Source: Bacteroidales bacterium (GTDB taxonomy: Bacteria > Bacteroidota > Bacteroidia > Bacteroidales > GCA-2748055). From it: DNA of 64,000 nt. The DNA lies in assembly GCA_029210725.1 (NCBI GenBank), contig JARGFM010000001.1:1-64000 (forward strand). The letters run 5' to 3'. The notes below the pieces were generated by a model that did no database searches, had not been told where the DNA came from, and was given only the letters and a program-made list of their open reading frames with translations. Position 1 is the stretch's first letter; each line of letters starts with the position of its first letter. This document shows positions 44,407-53,046 of this stretch, in pieces. The translations under genes were made by a program, and so were the position numbers.

Positions 44407-45938
44407 GTGAAGCGATCCTGAAGGCCCTGATGCAGCTTTTTGCCCTGATCACCAAACAGGACAGGGGCATCAGTCGGCAGGAGATCGATTATGTAAACCG
44501 CTTCCTGGTACAGCAGATCGGGATCGATTCGGCCCCCGAATACCTCCGGCTGTATAAGGACACCGCCACAGAGGGACTCTCCCCAAAGAACCCGCCTGGT
44601 TCAGAACCTGATCCCTCTATCGAACCAGATTCCTTCACAGAACCAGATCCCGGCACAGTCCCAGATCCCCCCATCGAACCAGATCCCCCCACAGAAAAAA
44701 AACTGACCTCTGTTCTGGACTCGGTCCGCGTGCTGAAGCTCTGCAGGCAGATCAGCAAGACCATCAATCAGCGCCAGAAAGTGGTGGTTTTGGTGCGGAT
44801 CCTGGAACTGGTCAATACCGAATACAAGCTGACCGGACAGCGCCTCAGCATTGTCCTGACGGTTTCCGACATTTTCCGCATTCAAAAAGAGGAGTACGAG
44901 ACCATCTTCACCTTTGTAACTTCACAAAACGGGAAGGATCTCAGCCACAGAAACCACCTGGTGAACGACCCGCTCTTTTTCCTGCGGGTACCCTCGGTGG
45001 AACTCTATTTTGTGAAATACAAGGGCAGGGCCGAAGCTTTTCTCAACGGCCTGAGCATGCACACCGGGGTGTGCTATAATTTTGCAAGTGGCTCGACCCT
45101 GCGCTTACCCGTGGGACAACCGGTCTATTACAGCGACATCGCCTCCCGTTTCCAGTCGGGACCGGACCAGGAAAAGATCACTCTGGAAGCCGACCACCTC
45201 TCCTACTTCTTTCCCGGAAAGGTCACCGGGCTGAAGGATATCTCCTTTTCGGCCCGGGAGGGGAACCTGGTGGGAATTATGGGATCCAGCGGAGCCGGTA
45301 AGACCACCCTGCTGAACGTTCTCTCCGGGATGTACCCTCCGGCCTCCGGGCAGGTACGCATCAACAACATCGATCTCTGGAACGATAAGGGCCAGCTGAA
45401 CGGGGTCTCCGGATTTGTTCCCCAGGATGACCTCCTGATTGAGGAACTAAGCGTATTTGAGAACCTCTGGTACAACGCCAAATTCTGCTTTAAACAGCTT
45501 TCCAGCGAAGAGATCCGTGAGAAAGTAATCCACACTCTTACAAGCCTGGGACTCTTAGAGAAAAAAGACCTGAGGGTCGGTTCGGTCTTGAACAAGACCA
45601 TCAGCGGGGTCCAGCGAAAAAGACTCAACATTGCCCTGGAACTGATCCGCGAACCTTCCATCCTCTTCCTGGACGAACCCACCTCGGGGCTTTCCTCGCG
45701 CGACTCCGAAAATGTGATGGACCTGCTCCGGGAACTCACCCTGAAGGGGAAACTGGTCTTTGTGGTCATTCACCAGCCCTCGTCGGAGCTATTTAAAATG
45801 TTCGACCAGGTGGTCATCCTGGATGACGGGGGACGTCTGGCCTATTACGGGAACCCGGTCGAAGCGGTGATCCATTTCCGGAAAGCCGATAAACAGGTGA
45901 ATGCCACCGTGGGCGAATGCCCGTATGCGGCAATGTGA
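44403..45938 (+). CDS. ABC transporter ATPase with N-terminal TerB-like region, ABCG-type (frameshifted end)
   Basis: A 511-residue frame. Residues 1-50 are helical and TerB-like, followed by a Pro/Asp/Glu low-complexity linker (EPDPSIEPDSFTEPDP and on). A middle domain follows (about 100-255), then an ATPase with GIMGSSGAGKTT, TISGVQRKRLNIA and ILFLDEPTSGLSS, as in ABCG/White-type transporters. It ends NATVGECPYAAM; the expected continuation, CGNVNPEQIFNIIE, is read from the next frame at 45917. In relatives the ATPase and permease form one chain. A one-base loss near 45922-45926 explains the split. Confidence 0.85.
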   Translation: MSEAILKALMQLFALITKQDRGISRQEIDYVNRFLVQQIGIDSAPEYLRLYKDTATEGLSPKNPPGSEPDPSIEPDSFTEPDPGTVPDPPIEPDPPTEKKLTSVLDSVRVLKLCRQISKTINQRQKVVVLVRILELVNTEYKLTGQRLSIVLTVSDIFRIQKEEYETIFTFVTSQNGKDLSHRNHLVNDPLFFLRVPSVELYFVKYKGRAEAFLNGLSMHTGVCYNFASGSTLRLPVGQPVYYSDIASRFQSGPDQEKITLEADHLSYFFPGKVTGLKDISFSAREGNLVGIMGSSGAGKTTLLNVLSGMYPPASGQVRINNIDLWNDKGQLNGVSGFVPQDDLLIEELSVFENLWYNAKFCFKQLSSEEIREKVIHTLTSLGLLEKKDLRVGSVLNKTISGVQRKRLNIALELIREPSILFLDEPTSGLSSRDSENVMDLLRELTLKGKLVFVVIHQPSSELFKMFDQVVILDDGGRLAYYGNPVEAVIHFRKADKQVNATVGECPYAAM

Positions 45939-47260
45939 ATCCCGAACAAATCTTCAATATTATCGAAGCCCGGCAGATTGATGAATATGGCAACTATACG
46001 GACCTTCGGAAGGTCTCGCCGGACACCTGGGAAGAGATGTACAAGGAGGCCGGGCCCCGGGAAGCGGCTCCCCCGCCAGACTCCCCGCCCCCGTCGAGCC
46101 TCCATGTCCCGGGATGGTCCGGGCAGCTGTTCAATTACATGAAACGGGATGCCCGCTCTAAGATCAACAACCGCCAGCAATTGTTACTGACCCTGCTGGT
46201 AAGTCCCCTGCTGGCCTTTATCCTGGCTTATATTGTCCGCTATGTGGTCGATCCGACCAGCGGCGACTACATTTTCAGGGAGAACGAAAACATCCCCATC
46301 TACATCTTCATGGCACTGATCGTGGCCCTTTTCCTGGGGCTGATCGTAAGTGCAGAAGAAATCTTCATGGACCGGAAGATCCTGAAAAGGGAGAAGTTCC
46401 TTCACCTGAGCCGCTCCGCCTACCTGCTGGCCAAAATCAAGATCCTGGTGCTCATCTCTGCCATCCAGTCGATCACTTTCGTCCTGGTTGCCAACGGCGT
46501 CCTGGAGATCAGGGGAATGACCTTTGCCTACTGGCTGGCTCTCTTTTCCACGGCGGTCTGTGCCAACCTGATCGGACTGGTCATCTCTTCGGCCTTCTCT
46601 TCGGCGATCGCCATTTATATCGTCATTCCGCTGGTGATGATCCCCATGATGATCCTGAGCGGAGCCCTGTTCTCATTTGACAAGCTGAACCGGAAGATCA
46701 CCTCCATCGACAAGGTTCCCCTGGTGGCAGAGCTTATGCCCACCAAATGGTCGTACGAGGCCCTGATGGTGCAACAGTTCAAGGACAATACCTTCGAGAA
46801 AAATTTTTACGACTACGAGAAGCATATCTCCTACTACAACTTCAAGTCGGCCTACCTCACCCGTTTTTCTGCAGTCAAACGGGAAAAGGAGCGCTACCTG
46901 GGCAAGCTCATGGAGGACCGCCGTGATCTCTATTTCCGGTGGCTGAACCTCTATCACAATGAAAGTGTGGCCGACCAGGTGAAAAAGATCTATGAAAAGA
47001 ACCAGATTATCGAATACGAGGGAGAGCTGTACCAGCAGATCGATCCGGTTTATCTGGACCCCCTCCCCGAAGGGCCCCTGGGGATCCGGTCCCACTTTTT
47101 CGCTCCCCGCAAGTATTTTCTGGGCAGCTATTACGATACCTATAATTTTAACATTTCCTTTATCTGGTTCATGACCCTCCTCCTTTACCTGGCCCTTTAC
47201 TACGACCTCCTGGGGAAACTGATCAGAAGCCCCCTGTTCAAAGGAAAAACAAATTCGTAA
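45917..47260 (+). CDS. ABC-2 type permease domain of the same transporter (frameshifted start)
   Basis: A 447-residue frame with about six membrane helices: near 95-115, 130-150, 185-205, 212-232, 238-262 and 420-440. A loop of about 150 residues precedes the last helix. It begins MPVCGNVNPEQIFNI, which completes the CPxCGxxN motif started at the end of the ATPase frame, so it is best read as the C-terminal half of one ABCG-like protein. Whether it is translated on its own from ATG 45917, which overlaps the upstream frame by 22 nt, is open. Confidence 0.8.
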   Translation: MPVCGNVNPEQIFNIIEARQIDEYGNYTDLRKVSPDTWEEMYKEAGPREAAPPPDSPPPSSLHVPGWSGQLFNYMKRDARSKINNRQQLLLTLLVSPLLAFILAYIVRYVVDPTSGDYIFRENENIPIYIFMALIVALFLGLIVSAEEIFMDRKILKREKFLHLSRSAYLLAKIKILVLISAIQSITFVLVANGVLEIRGMTFAYWLALFSTAVCANLIGLVISSAFSSAIAIYIVIPLVMIPMMILSGALFSFDKLNRKITSIDKVPLVAELMPTKWSYEALMVQQFKDNTFEKNFYDYEKHISYYNFKSAYLTRFSAVKREKERYLGKLMEDRRDLYFRWLNLYHNESVADQVKKIYEKNQIIEYEGELYQQIDPVYLDPLPEGPLGIRSHFFAPRKYFLGSYYDTYNFNISFIWFMTLLLYLALYYDLLGKLIRSPLFKGKTNS

Positions 47261-47374
47261 TCCCTGAAACCCTTTGCAGCGGCAACCGTTTAAAACTTAA
47301 ACAACACCGCTTTTGCAAATTGCTATTTTTATACGTGGAACCAGGCCCATACAGCCTTTCAAAGAACAGATACT

Positions 47375-48274
47375 ATGCTAAAACACTTATTGCTTCTGCT
47401 AACTGCCATTCTTCTCCTGGCTGCCTGTGGCCAGCGCCCGTCGGAGAACCTGGAAGTCAATATGGACGAGGTGGAAACGGGAGAACTCCAGATCTCCTCC
47501 GAAACCATGAATGAGATCATCCAGAACATTGCCTCCCCCATCGAGGTGGCAGCCCTGATCAATGCACTGAATGTTCCCTACTCCATTTCTTACCTGGCCG
47601 ATCCGGAAAGCCTTTCCGCCAACACCACCAGCTTTGAAATGGCCTTCAGCCTGGGGGCCCTCAGCGCCGACCTGGGTTACCTCAACATGTACGAGAAAAC
47701 TGGAACAGCCGTAAATTTCCTCTCCAGCATCAACCGCCTGGCCGAGGCACTTCAAATCGGGCAGTTTTTTGATTTTGCCACCATCAAACGGCTGGCGACC
47801 TCCAGCTCGGACCTGGATTCGCTGATGTTTATCTCGGTGAACAGTTTCAACAACATGGACGATTACCTGCGGGAGACCGACAGAAGCAACCTGTGCGCCC
47901 TGATGATTGCAGGAGTCTGGGTGGAAGGCCTCTACCTGGCCACCCAGGTGGCCCAGAAAAACAGCAACGAGGACCTGAAATCGATGATCGGGGAACAAAA
48001 ACTGATCCTCAACGACCTGCTGCTGATACTGAATAACTACCGGAACGAAGAGACCATCGCCAGATATATCAACGATCTGGAAAAGATCAAAAGTGTCTAC
48101 GACCAGGTAAAGATCACCTACGAAGTGGGCGAGCCGGAAACCATGGAAAAAGATGGCATGCTGATCGTCGTTCAAAGCGAATCGTCCCATGTCTCCATGA
48201 GCGAAGAGACCCTCCGGAAAATCATCGAAGTCACGGAAGAGGTCCGGAACCTGCATATGAACATCAAAGCCTAA
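47375..48274 (+). CDS. Lipoprotein of unknown function, signalling-operon end
   Basis: A 299-residue lipoprotein with lipobox LAAC at about residues 15-18. The mature part is almost all helical, with a NAxNVPYSISYLADPESLSAN-like loop (here ALNVPYSISYLADPE). It belongs to no family I can name, although similar lipoproteins occur in Bacteroidota. It is separated from the permease by 114 nt that contain a possible -7 box TATTTTTA at 47324-47331, so it may have its own promoter. The small exported protein follows 5 nt later. Confidence 0.6.
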   Translation: MLKHLLLLLTAILLLAACGQRPSENLEVNMDEVETGELQISSETMNEIIQNIASPIEVAALINALNVPYSISYLADPESLSANTTSFEMAFSLGALSADLGYLNMYEKTGTAVNFLSSINRLAEALQIGQFFDFATIKRLATSSSDLDSLMFISVNSFNNMDDYLRETDRSNLCALMIAGVWVEGLYLATQVAQKNSNEDLKSMIGEQKLILNDLLLILNNYRNEETIARYINDLEKIKSVYDQVKITYEVGEPETMEKDGMLIVVQSESSHVSMSEETLRKIIEVTEEVRNLHMNIKA

Positions 48275-48279
48275 GCGCC

Positions 48280-48711
48280 ATGAAGATTCTGAAACCACTG
48301 ATAGCCGTTATATTTGTCCTCCTGACCCTCTCCATGGTGCAGAGCGACCGCAAGGAACACGTTCAGGCCTGTGCCGAAAAAGCAGGCGAAGGCGCCATCT
48401 ATCTCAAAGAATTTGTGGTGAGCCTCCCCAAAGCCGAAAAGGACCAGACCCCACCCGTCTACCGCCAGGCCGTCATCCTTCGCGGTAACAACATCTACCG
48501 CTTCAACCTCTGCAGCGACAAGGGCCAGACCATCATCCGCATCTACGACAGCTCCAACATGGTGCTCACCTCCTTCGACACCCGCACCGACCGCGACTTC
48601 AACCCCATCAACTTCCTCTGCCGCAAAACCGGCAAGTACTCCATCGTAATCAACTTCCGTGATGGGAAGGCTGGTGAGGCCGTTGGGATTATGTCTCATG
48701 TGATGAAGTAA
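48280..48711 (+). CDS. Small exported protein, unknown function
   Basis: A 143-residue protein with a signal peptide (about 1-22). The mature part has the segments ILRGNNIYRFNLCSDKG, IIRIYDSSNMVLTSF and CRKTGKYSIVINFRDG, which suggest a small beta-sandwich like pre-peptidase or PPC-type domains. It is the last gene of the operon; after it the base composition turns AT-rich. A role as a partner of the preceding lipoprotein is inference. Confidence 0.6.
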   Translation: MKILKPLIAVIFVLLTLSMVQSDRKEHVQACAEKAGEGAIYLKEFVVSLPKAEKDQTPPVYRQAVILRGNNIYRFNLCSDKGQTIIRIYDSSNMVLTSFDTRTDRDFNPINFLCRKTGKYSIVINFRDGKAGEAVGIMSHVMK

Positions 48712-48757
48712 AAGCCACATCGAATCTTATATCACCTCAATATGATCAAATGTCAGG

Positions 48758-48810
48758 TTACAAGTAACTTAAGGCATCTTACAACTAACTTACGCCATCT
48801 TACAAGACAC
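48758..48810. repeat. 21-bp tandem repeat, about 2.5 copies
   Basis: TTACAAGTAACTTAAGGCAT at 48758 recurs as TTACAACTAACTTACGCCAT at 48779, and TTACAAGACAC begins a partial third unit at 48800. It lies at the left edge of the AT-rich island. A short dyad TGTCA-GT-TGACA follows at about 48814-48825. Nothing else is visible in the 188-nt gap. Confidence 0.7.
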
Positions 48811-48899
48811 TTTTGTCAGTTGACAGAACACCCCTCAAACAAATTGAGATTCTGAAGAATAATAATTAGCGGATTGTAATCTTCGATGCGTCCCCCCAC

Positions 48900-50837
48900 T
48901 CAACACTTGATCCCAATATCAATTTTCCCTTCCCGCTGCCATTTTTGGAGCAGTAAAACACTTATGGGATTAAGGAATACTTTTGTTCCAAATGACATTT
49001 TATTCCTTGATATCTCGCTTTTGTACTGATCAAGCATCCAATGCAGTTTATCGTAATCAACATAGTGAATTTTGTTGTTTTCTCTTCCTTCTTCAATAAG
49101 AAGGCGAAATATGCTCTCATCTTTAACAACTCTATATAATACATAGGGAATAGTGGCACTAGTTTTATCTCTTCGGAGTCTTAACTCATCGAGGAGAATC
49201 CCATTCATTGCTTCGCGAAATAGATGTCTTCCTATCCCATCTTCATAATTATATTTGGATGGCAGCGAGAAAAAAAATTCAATCAATCTAACATCAAGAA
49301 AGGGATATCTATATTCAATGCCATGAGTCTTAGATAACAAATAAGAAGTTTCCAACCTATAAGAAATATTAGGATGCATTAACCTTTTGTACTGTCGTCT
49401 CTTAACATCAGGATCATTGGGTTGGAAGATACGATTGAAAAATCTTCTCTTCATTTTATATTTCTTACGCATTACAGGATTTAAGGCAACTACTTTGAAT
49501 CTAGATCTACGCCAATCATGTTTAAAAAATCTAATTAACCATGGAATATAGATAAAGATGTATTGTTTAATAAGTTGGAAATAAAAACTACCACTTCTTT
49601 TCCTAATCCTACTCCGAATTATATCACGCAATTTTTTAAACTCTCTTTTAGCAGCTAATTCTTGCACAAATCCTGCACCTTGATATGACACTCCTTCATC
49701 ACCCCCAAATCCCGACATTAATACAGTCGCGCCAGTATTTGATAATTTCTTGTATAATATGTCGGACAATAAACCATAACTCTGAACTACCGCTTCTGGT
49801 CTAATTCCTAGATAATTTACTAATGCGTAATATGCTCCGGGTGAATCTTCTCCTGTAATGATGTAATGCTTTTCGATTTGCTTATCTTTTACAAGTTTAG
49901 AGCTGAACACTTTCTCACTTTTAAAACCGACTGGTTTTATTTGCTGATCTTTGTCAAGATCATGCGTAAAAGCATATACGGGAACATCCTGTTTAAAAGT
50001 ATCCTTTATACAAGCAGCTATACCAGATGAATCTAATCCTCCGCTCAGTTCAACCCCAATCGGTCCATCAGAATAGCTCCGCTGCTTGACCGCCTCAATA
50101 AAACGATTCCTAAGTTCATGCACGGCCTCGGCCTTAGAAAAATTTATAAATTCCTTCTGAACCTTCAGATCCCAATAGCGCTTTAGATGAACTGTATCAT
50201 CTTCAATTACCGTTAGCGAATGTGCTGGTGGTAATTTATTGACTCCCTTAAATGCGGATCTATTTTTTTCAGGTATAATGGTGCTTATTGAATCTAAAAT
50301 AAATTGCTCATCAATAGAAAACCTGAATCTAGGTAAGGCTTTGAATGCGTTCGGATCAGAAGAAATAACAAAATATTTACTATCATCAACATAGTATAGA
50401 GGACGACAGCCGAAATGATCTCTAGCACCAAATAACTTATTCCTTTTTTTATCCCATATAGCAAAAGCAAAATCACCTTGAAGATGCATAACACAATCCT
50501 CTCCCCATTTTAGATAGGACATTAGTATGAGTCGGTTATCCGGAATGCCATCGAAATCACTTGTCCCTGCCTTTAATTTTCTCAATAAATCTAATCGATA
50601 ATCAATCCGTGCATCTGCCACTATGATACATTTTGAGCTAACATCTGCATATGGCATTAAATCCTTTCCAAAGGCATTGGTAGTATGAAATACATGGCAC
50701 CCAAAGCCCACATTTTTATCTATCCAGGTATCAGAAAATTGCCAATTTTGGGAGCCCATTTCATTCATTGCATTCTCAACAATTTCTGATACTATCAACT
50801 CCCCACTCCTACTTAGTATAATGAAAATTGAGCTCAT
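48900..50837 (-). CDS. Lasso peptide cyclase (C protein, asparagine-synthetase-like)
   Basis: A 645-residue protein with the asparagine synthetase B layout: an N-terminal glutaminase-like domain (to about 200) and a C-terminal ATP-dependent ligase domain with the PP-loop SGGLDS (265-270) and SGFGGDEGVSYQG. Residue 2 is Ser, not the Cys needed for glutaminase activity, as is usual for lasso peptide cyclases, which adenylate a Glu/Asp side chain and join it to Gly1. The neighbouring B1, B2 and precursor genes settle the assignment. It is transcribed away from the other lasso genes. It is AT-rich compared with the genes to its left. Confidence 0.88.
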   Translation of the reverse strand: MSSIFIILSRSGELIVSEIVENAMNEMGSQNWQFSDTWIDKNVGFGCHVFHTTNAFGKDLMPYADVSSKCIIVADARIDYRLDLLRKLKAGTSDFDGIPDNRLILMSYLKWGEDCVMHLQGDFAFAIWDKKRNKLFGARDHFGCRPLYYVDDSKYFVISSDPNAFKALPRFRFSIDEQFILDSISTIIPEKNRSAFKGVNKLPPAHSLTVIEDDTVHLKRYWDLKVQKEFINFSKAEAVHELRNRFIEAVKQRSYSDGPIGVELSGGLDSSGIAACIKDTFKQDVPVYAFTHDLDKDQQIKPVGFKSEKVFSSKLVKDKQIEKHYIITGEDSPGAYYALVNYLGIRPEAVVQSYGLLSDILYKKLSNTGATVLMSGFGGDEGVSYQGAGFVQELAAKREFKKLRDIIRSRIRKRSGSFYFQLIKQYIFIYIPWLIRFFKHDWRRSRFKVVALNPVMRKKYKMKRRFFNRIFQPNDPDVKRRQYKRLMHPNISYRLETSYLLSKTHGIEYRYPFLDVRLIEFFFSLPSKYNYEDGIGRHLFREAMNGILLDELRLRRDKTSATIPYVLYRVVKDESIFRLLIEEGRENNKIHYVDYDKLHWMLDQYKSEISRNKMSFGTKVFLNPISVLLLQKWQREGKIDIGIKC

Positions 50838-50842
50838 AGAAA

Positions 50843-50850
50843 CAAATGTA
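50843..50850 (-). promoter_or_regulatory. -7 box of the cyclase gene
   Basis: TACATTTG on the minus strand, a full TAnnTTTG match 5 nt before the ATG. An ATTG about 22 nt upstream could be the -33 box. The short distance implies a leaderless or nearly leaderless transcript, or a start codon further inside. Confidence 0.45.
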
Positions 50851-50909
50851 ATAGAATCTTAAACAACCCTGTCAATCTATTTTTTTCATGAAGACACAAC
50901 GTTTATAAG

Positions 50910-50917
50910 TATCTTTG
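50910..50917 (+). promoter_or_regulatory. -7 box of the lasso kinase-sulfotransferase genes
   Basis: TATCTTTG, a full TAnnTTTG match, 13 nt before the TTG start. The -33 region is weak (TTTTTTC). Confidence 0.45.
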
Positions 50918-50930
50918 TAAAAAACTAAGT

Positions 50931-51830
50931 TTGAAAACAAAGACCTACAGGGTAAATGGATTAAATCTGAGCTCTGAAATTGAACTCCCTGAACTTGTTA
51001 GTTCTAACGTTCAGAAACCCGATGTTTGGATAAGATTTGGGTCCGTTCCAGATCATTTACCTGAAGCGGCTGGATCGGGTGTATTATACGAAGCCTCAAA
51101 GGATGATTTCCTTTTCAAATTAAATACTGTTGCGAAGTACCGAGTACAAAATGGAAAATACATTACAATTGAACCTCTTGAGACAACTGATCAAAAAGAG
51201 ATTCGCCTTTTTCTCTTTGCATCAACAATGGGAGCTCTATTGCATCAAAGGGGTATGCTAGCTATACATGGAAGTTGTGTAGCCAAAGAAAACAAAGGAA
51301 TCATATTCACAGGAATTTCATCTGCTGGTAAATCCACTATCGCAGCTGGCTTTTACATAAAAGGTTATTCGGTTATTACTGATGATATTGCCGTTATTGA
51401 TAATTCAGAAAAAAAACACTTTATCCATCCTGGTATTCCTCACCTAAAACTATGGCAAGATGTTGTTTACTATATGAATGAAGAAAGTAACTTGGAAAGA
51501 GTACGATCTGAGCTAGAAAAATATAGGAAACCCATACCTGCCCTAAAACCCTCAATCCATGTCCCTCTGGAAAAAATAATCTTGCTCACTACAAAAAATA
51601 CTCCAGGATTTCATTTTGAGGAAGTCTTTGGGGCGGATAAATTCCAAATATTACGTCAAAATACTTATAGGGTACAATTCCTGGAAATGCTAAATCAACT
51701 TGAGATACATTTCAAAAATATATCAAGTCTTGCTTCATCTATACCTCTGTATAAAGTTGAAAGACCATCTTCCCCTTTACAGGTTATGGAATTGACAGAT
51801 TACATTGAAAAGCATATACTTCACATTTAA
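50931..51830 (+). CDS. HPr-kinase-like lasso peptide kinase
   Basis: A 299-residue protein with an HPr kinase/phosphorylase-like ATPase domain: P-loop GISSAGKST (128-136), then VITDDIAVID (148-157). The start is TTG at 50931. Such kinases occur in some lasso clusters; the paeninodin kinase and its relatives phosphorylate the C-terminal Ser side chain of the precursor. The precursor here does end in Ser (codon at 53566-53568). Its stop overlaps the sulfotransferase ATG. Confidence 0.82.
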   Translation: MKTKTYRVNGLNLSSEIELPELVSSNVQKPDVWIRFGSVPDHLPEAAGSGVLYEASKDDFLFKLNTVAKYRVQNGKYITIEPLETTDQKEIRLFLFASTMGALLHQRGMLAIHGSCVAKENKGIIFTGISSAGKSTIAAGFYIKGYSVITDDIAVIDNSEKKHFIHPGIPHLKLWQDVVYYMNEESNLERVRSELEKYRKPIPALKPSIHVPLEKIILLTTKNTPGFHFEEVFGADKFQILRQNTYRVQFLEMLNQLEIHFKNISSLASSIPLYKVERPSSPLQVMELTDYIEKHILHI

Positions 51831-52705
51831 TGCTGGTTAGAAAAAAAAATATAATTTGGCTAGCATCCTATCCAAAATCAGGGAATACCTGGTTCAGATT
51901 GTTTTTGAGCTACCTTTACTCTGATTCAGAAGATGACATAAATATCAATCAATTAGACCTAGCCCCTATCGCAAGTAGCAGGAGTTTAATTGATCAATAT
52001 CTAGGAATTAATACCTCTAATCTTACAATGAATGAGATTGAAATCATCAGACCAAAAGTATATAGAAAGATATCTGATGAAAGTGAGAATGAAGTCTTTT
52101 TGAAAACACACGATGCTTGGAAGTTAAATTCTGATGGCGAATCCATGTTCCCACCTGATGTTACAAAGGGGGTGCTATATTTTGTTCGAAATCCACTTGA
52201 TGTGGCAGTCTCTTTTGCTTTTCATAGTAATACGGATTTTGCTAAAACAATCCAGCATATGAATGATGATACTTTTGGATTTTGTATGGAAGAGAATAGG
52301 CTTTTTAATCAGCTCTCTCAGCAAATGTTCTCTTGGTCCGGACATGTAAATTCTTGGGTTCATCATTCAAAATTGCCAGTCCATGTCATGCGTTATGAGG
52401 ATATGCTACATAAGCCCTTTTTGACATTTACGAAGGCGCTTGATTTTTTGAATATTAAATACTCAAAAACTAAAGTCAATAATGCATTATATAATTGTTC
52501 ATTTGATAAACTTACATTCCAAGAAGAGAAATTTGGTTTCAAAGAGAAAACTATTAATTCCCTAAAATTCTTTAGAAGTGGTACAATGAATGACTGGCAA
52601 AAACACTTAAAAAAACATGAAGTGAATCAAATCATTAAAATGCATCGATCTACAATGGAATCCTTTGGATATTTAAATGATATCCAATCATATATATACA
52701 AATAA
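51830..52705 (+). CDS. Sulfotransferase (PAPS-dependent), candidate lasso tailoring enzyme
   Basis: A 291-residue cytosolic sulfotransferase. The 5'-phosphosulfate loop is YPKSGNTWFR (14-23), the 3'-phosphate motif includes RNPLDVAVSFAFHS, and the conserved C-terminal FRSGTMNDWQKHL carries the R/KxGxxGDWKxxF-like motif. The ATG shares a base with the kinase stop, so it is translationally coupled to it. By position it is expected to sulfate the lasso peptide, for example Tyr12 or a Ser of the core. That is inference; sulfation of lasso peptides is not something I know to be established. Confidence 0.85.
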   Translation: MLVRKKNIIWLASYPKSGNTWFRLFLSYLYSDSEDDININQLDLAPIASSRSLIDQYLGINTSNLTMNEIEIIRPKVYRKISDESENEVFLKTHDAWKLNSDGESMFPPDVTKGVLYFVRNPLDVAVSFAFHSNTDFAKTIQHMNDDTFGFCMEENRLFNQLSQQMFSWSGHVNSWVHHSKLPVHVMRYEDMLHKPFLTFTKALDFLNIKYSKTKVNNALYNCSFDKLTFQEEKFGFKEKTINSLKFFRSGTMNDWQKHLKKHEVNQIIKMHRSTMESFGYLNDIQSYIYK

Positions 52706-52718
52706 AACAAATTTTGAC

Positions 52719-52726
52719 TAAATTTG
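52719..52726 (+). promoter_or_regulatory. -7 box before the B1-B2-A genes
   Basis: TAAATTTG, a full TAnnTTTG match, 29 nt before the B1 start and after the sulfotransferase stop. No -33 match is visible. It could allow B1-B2-A expression apart from the tailoring genes. Confidence 0.4.
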
Positions 52727-52755
52727 TATAACACTTAAAAAATATTGTAACTTGA

Positions 52756-53046
52756 ATGAGAATAGAGATCAAAAGTGAATCTGTATTGAAGAGAAATCCA
52801 CAACAATTGTTTAGCGATATTGATGGAGAAGTTGTAATGTTGAGTATAAATAATGGTGAGTACTACAATTTGGATCGTATAAGCACTCAAATTTGGTATT
52901 TGCTTGAGAACCCCATTAACTTTAATAATCTAATAGGTGATTTGATGAACATTTATGAGGTAAGTAAGGATACATGCATTAAGGACACAAAGTACTTACT
53001 TGAGGAATTCATACAAAAAGGACTTATTGAGATAATAGATGAATAA
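52756..53046 (+). CDS. Lasso peptide RRE / PqqD-like leader-binding protein (B1)
   Basis: A 96-residue protein of the PqqD fold: three beta strands (VVMLSINNGEYYNLD is the diagnostic strand pair) and three helices. Such stand-alone RiPP recognition elements bind the precursor leader and hand it to the B2 protease. It overlaps the B2 gene by 8 bp. PQQ synthesis is excluded by context. Confidence 0.88.
   Translation: MRIEIKSESVLKRNPQQLFSDIDGEVVMLSINNGEYYNLDRISTQIWYLLENPINFNNLIGDLMNIYEVSKDTCIKDTKYLLEEFIQKGLIEIIDE

Noticed and set aside
48758-48810. Possible CRISPR array
   Set aside because: Only about 2.5 direct tandem units of 21 bp with no spacers and no cas genes.
48900-50837. Ordinary asparagine synthetase
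   Set aside because: Cys2 of the glutaminase is missing and the gene sits with lasso B1, B2 and precursor genes.
52756-53046. PQQ biosynthesis PqqD
   Set aside because: No pqqA, B, C or E genes nearby; the B2 protease and the precursor show it is the leader-binding part of a lasso system.
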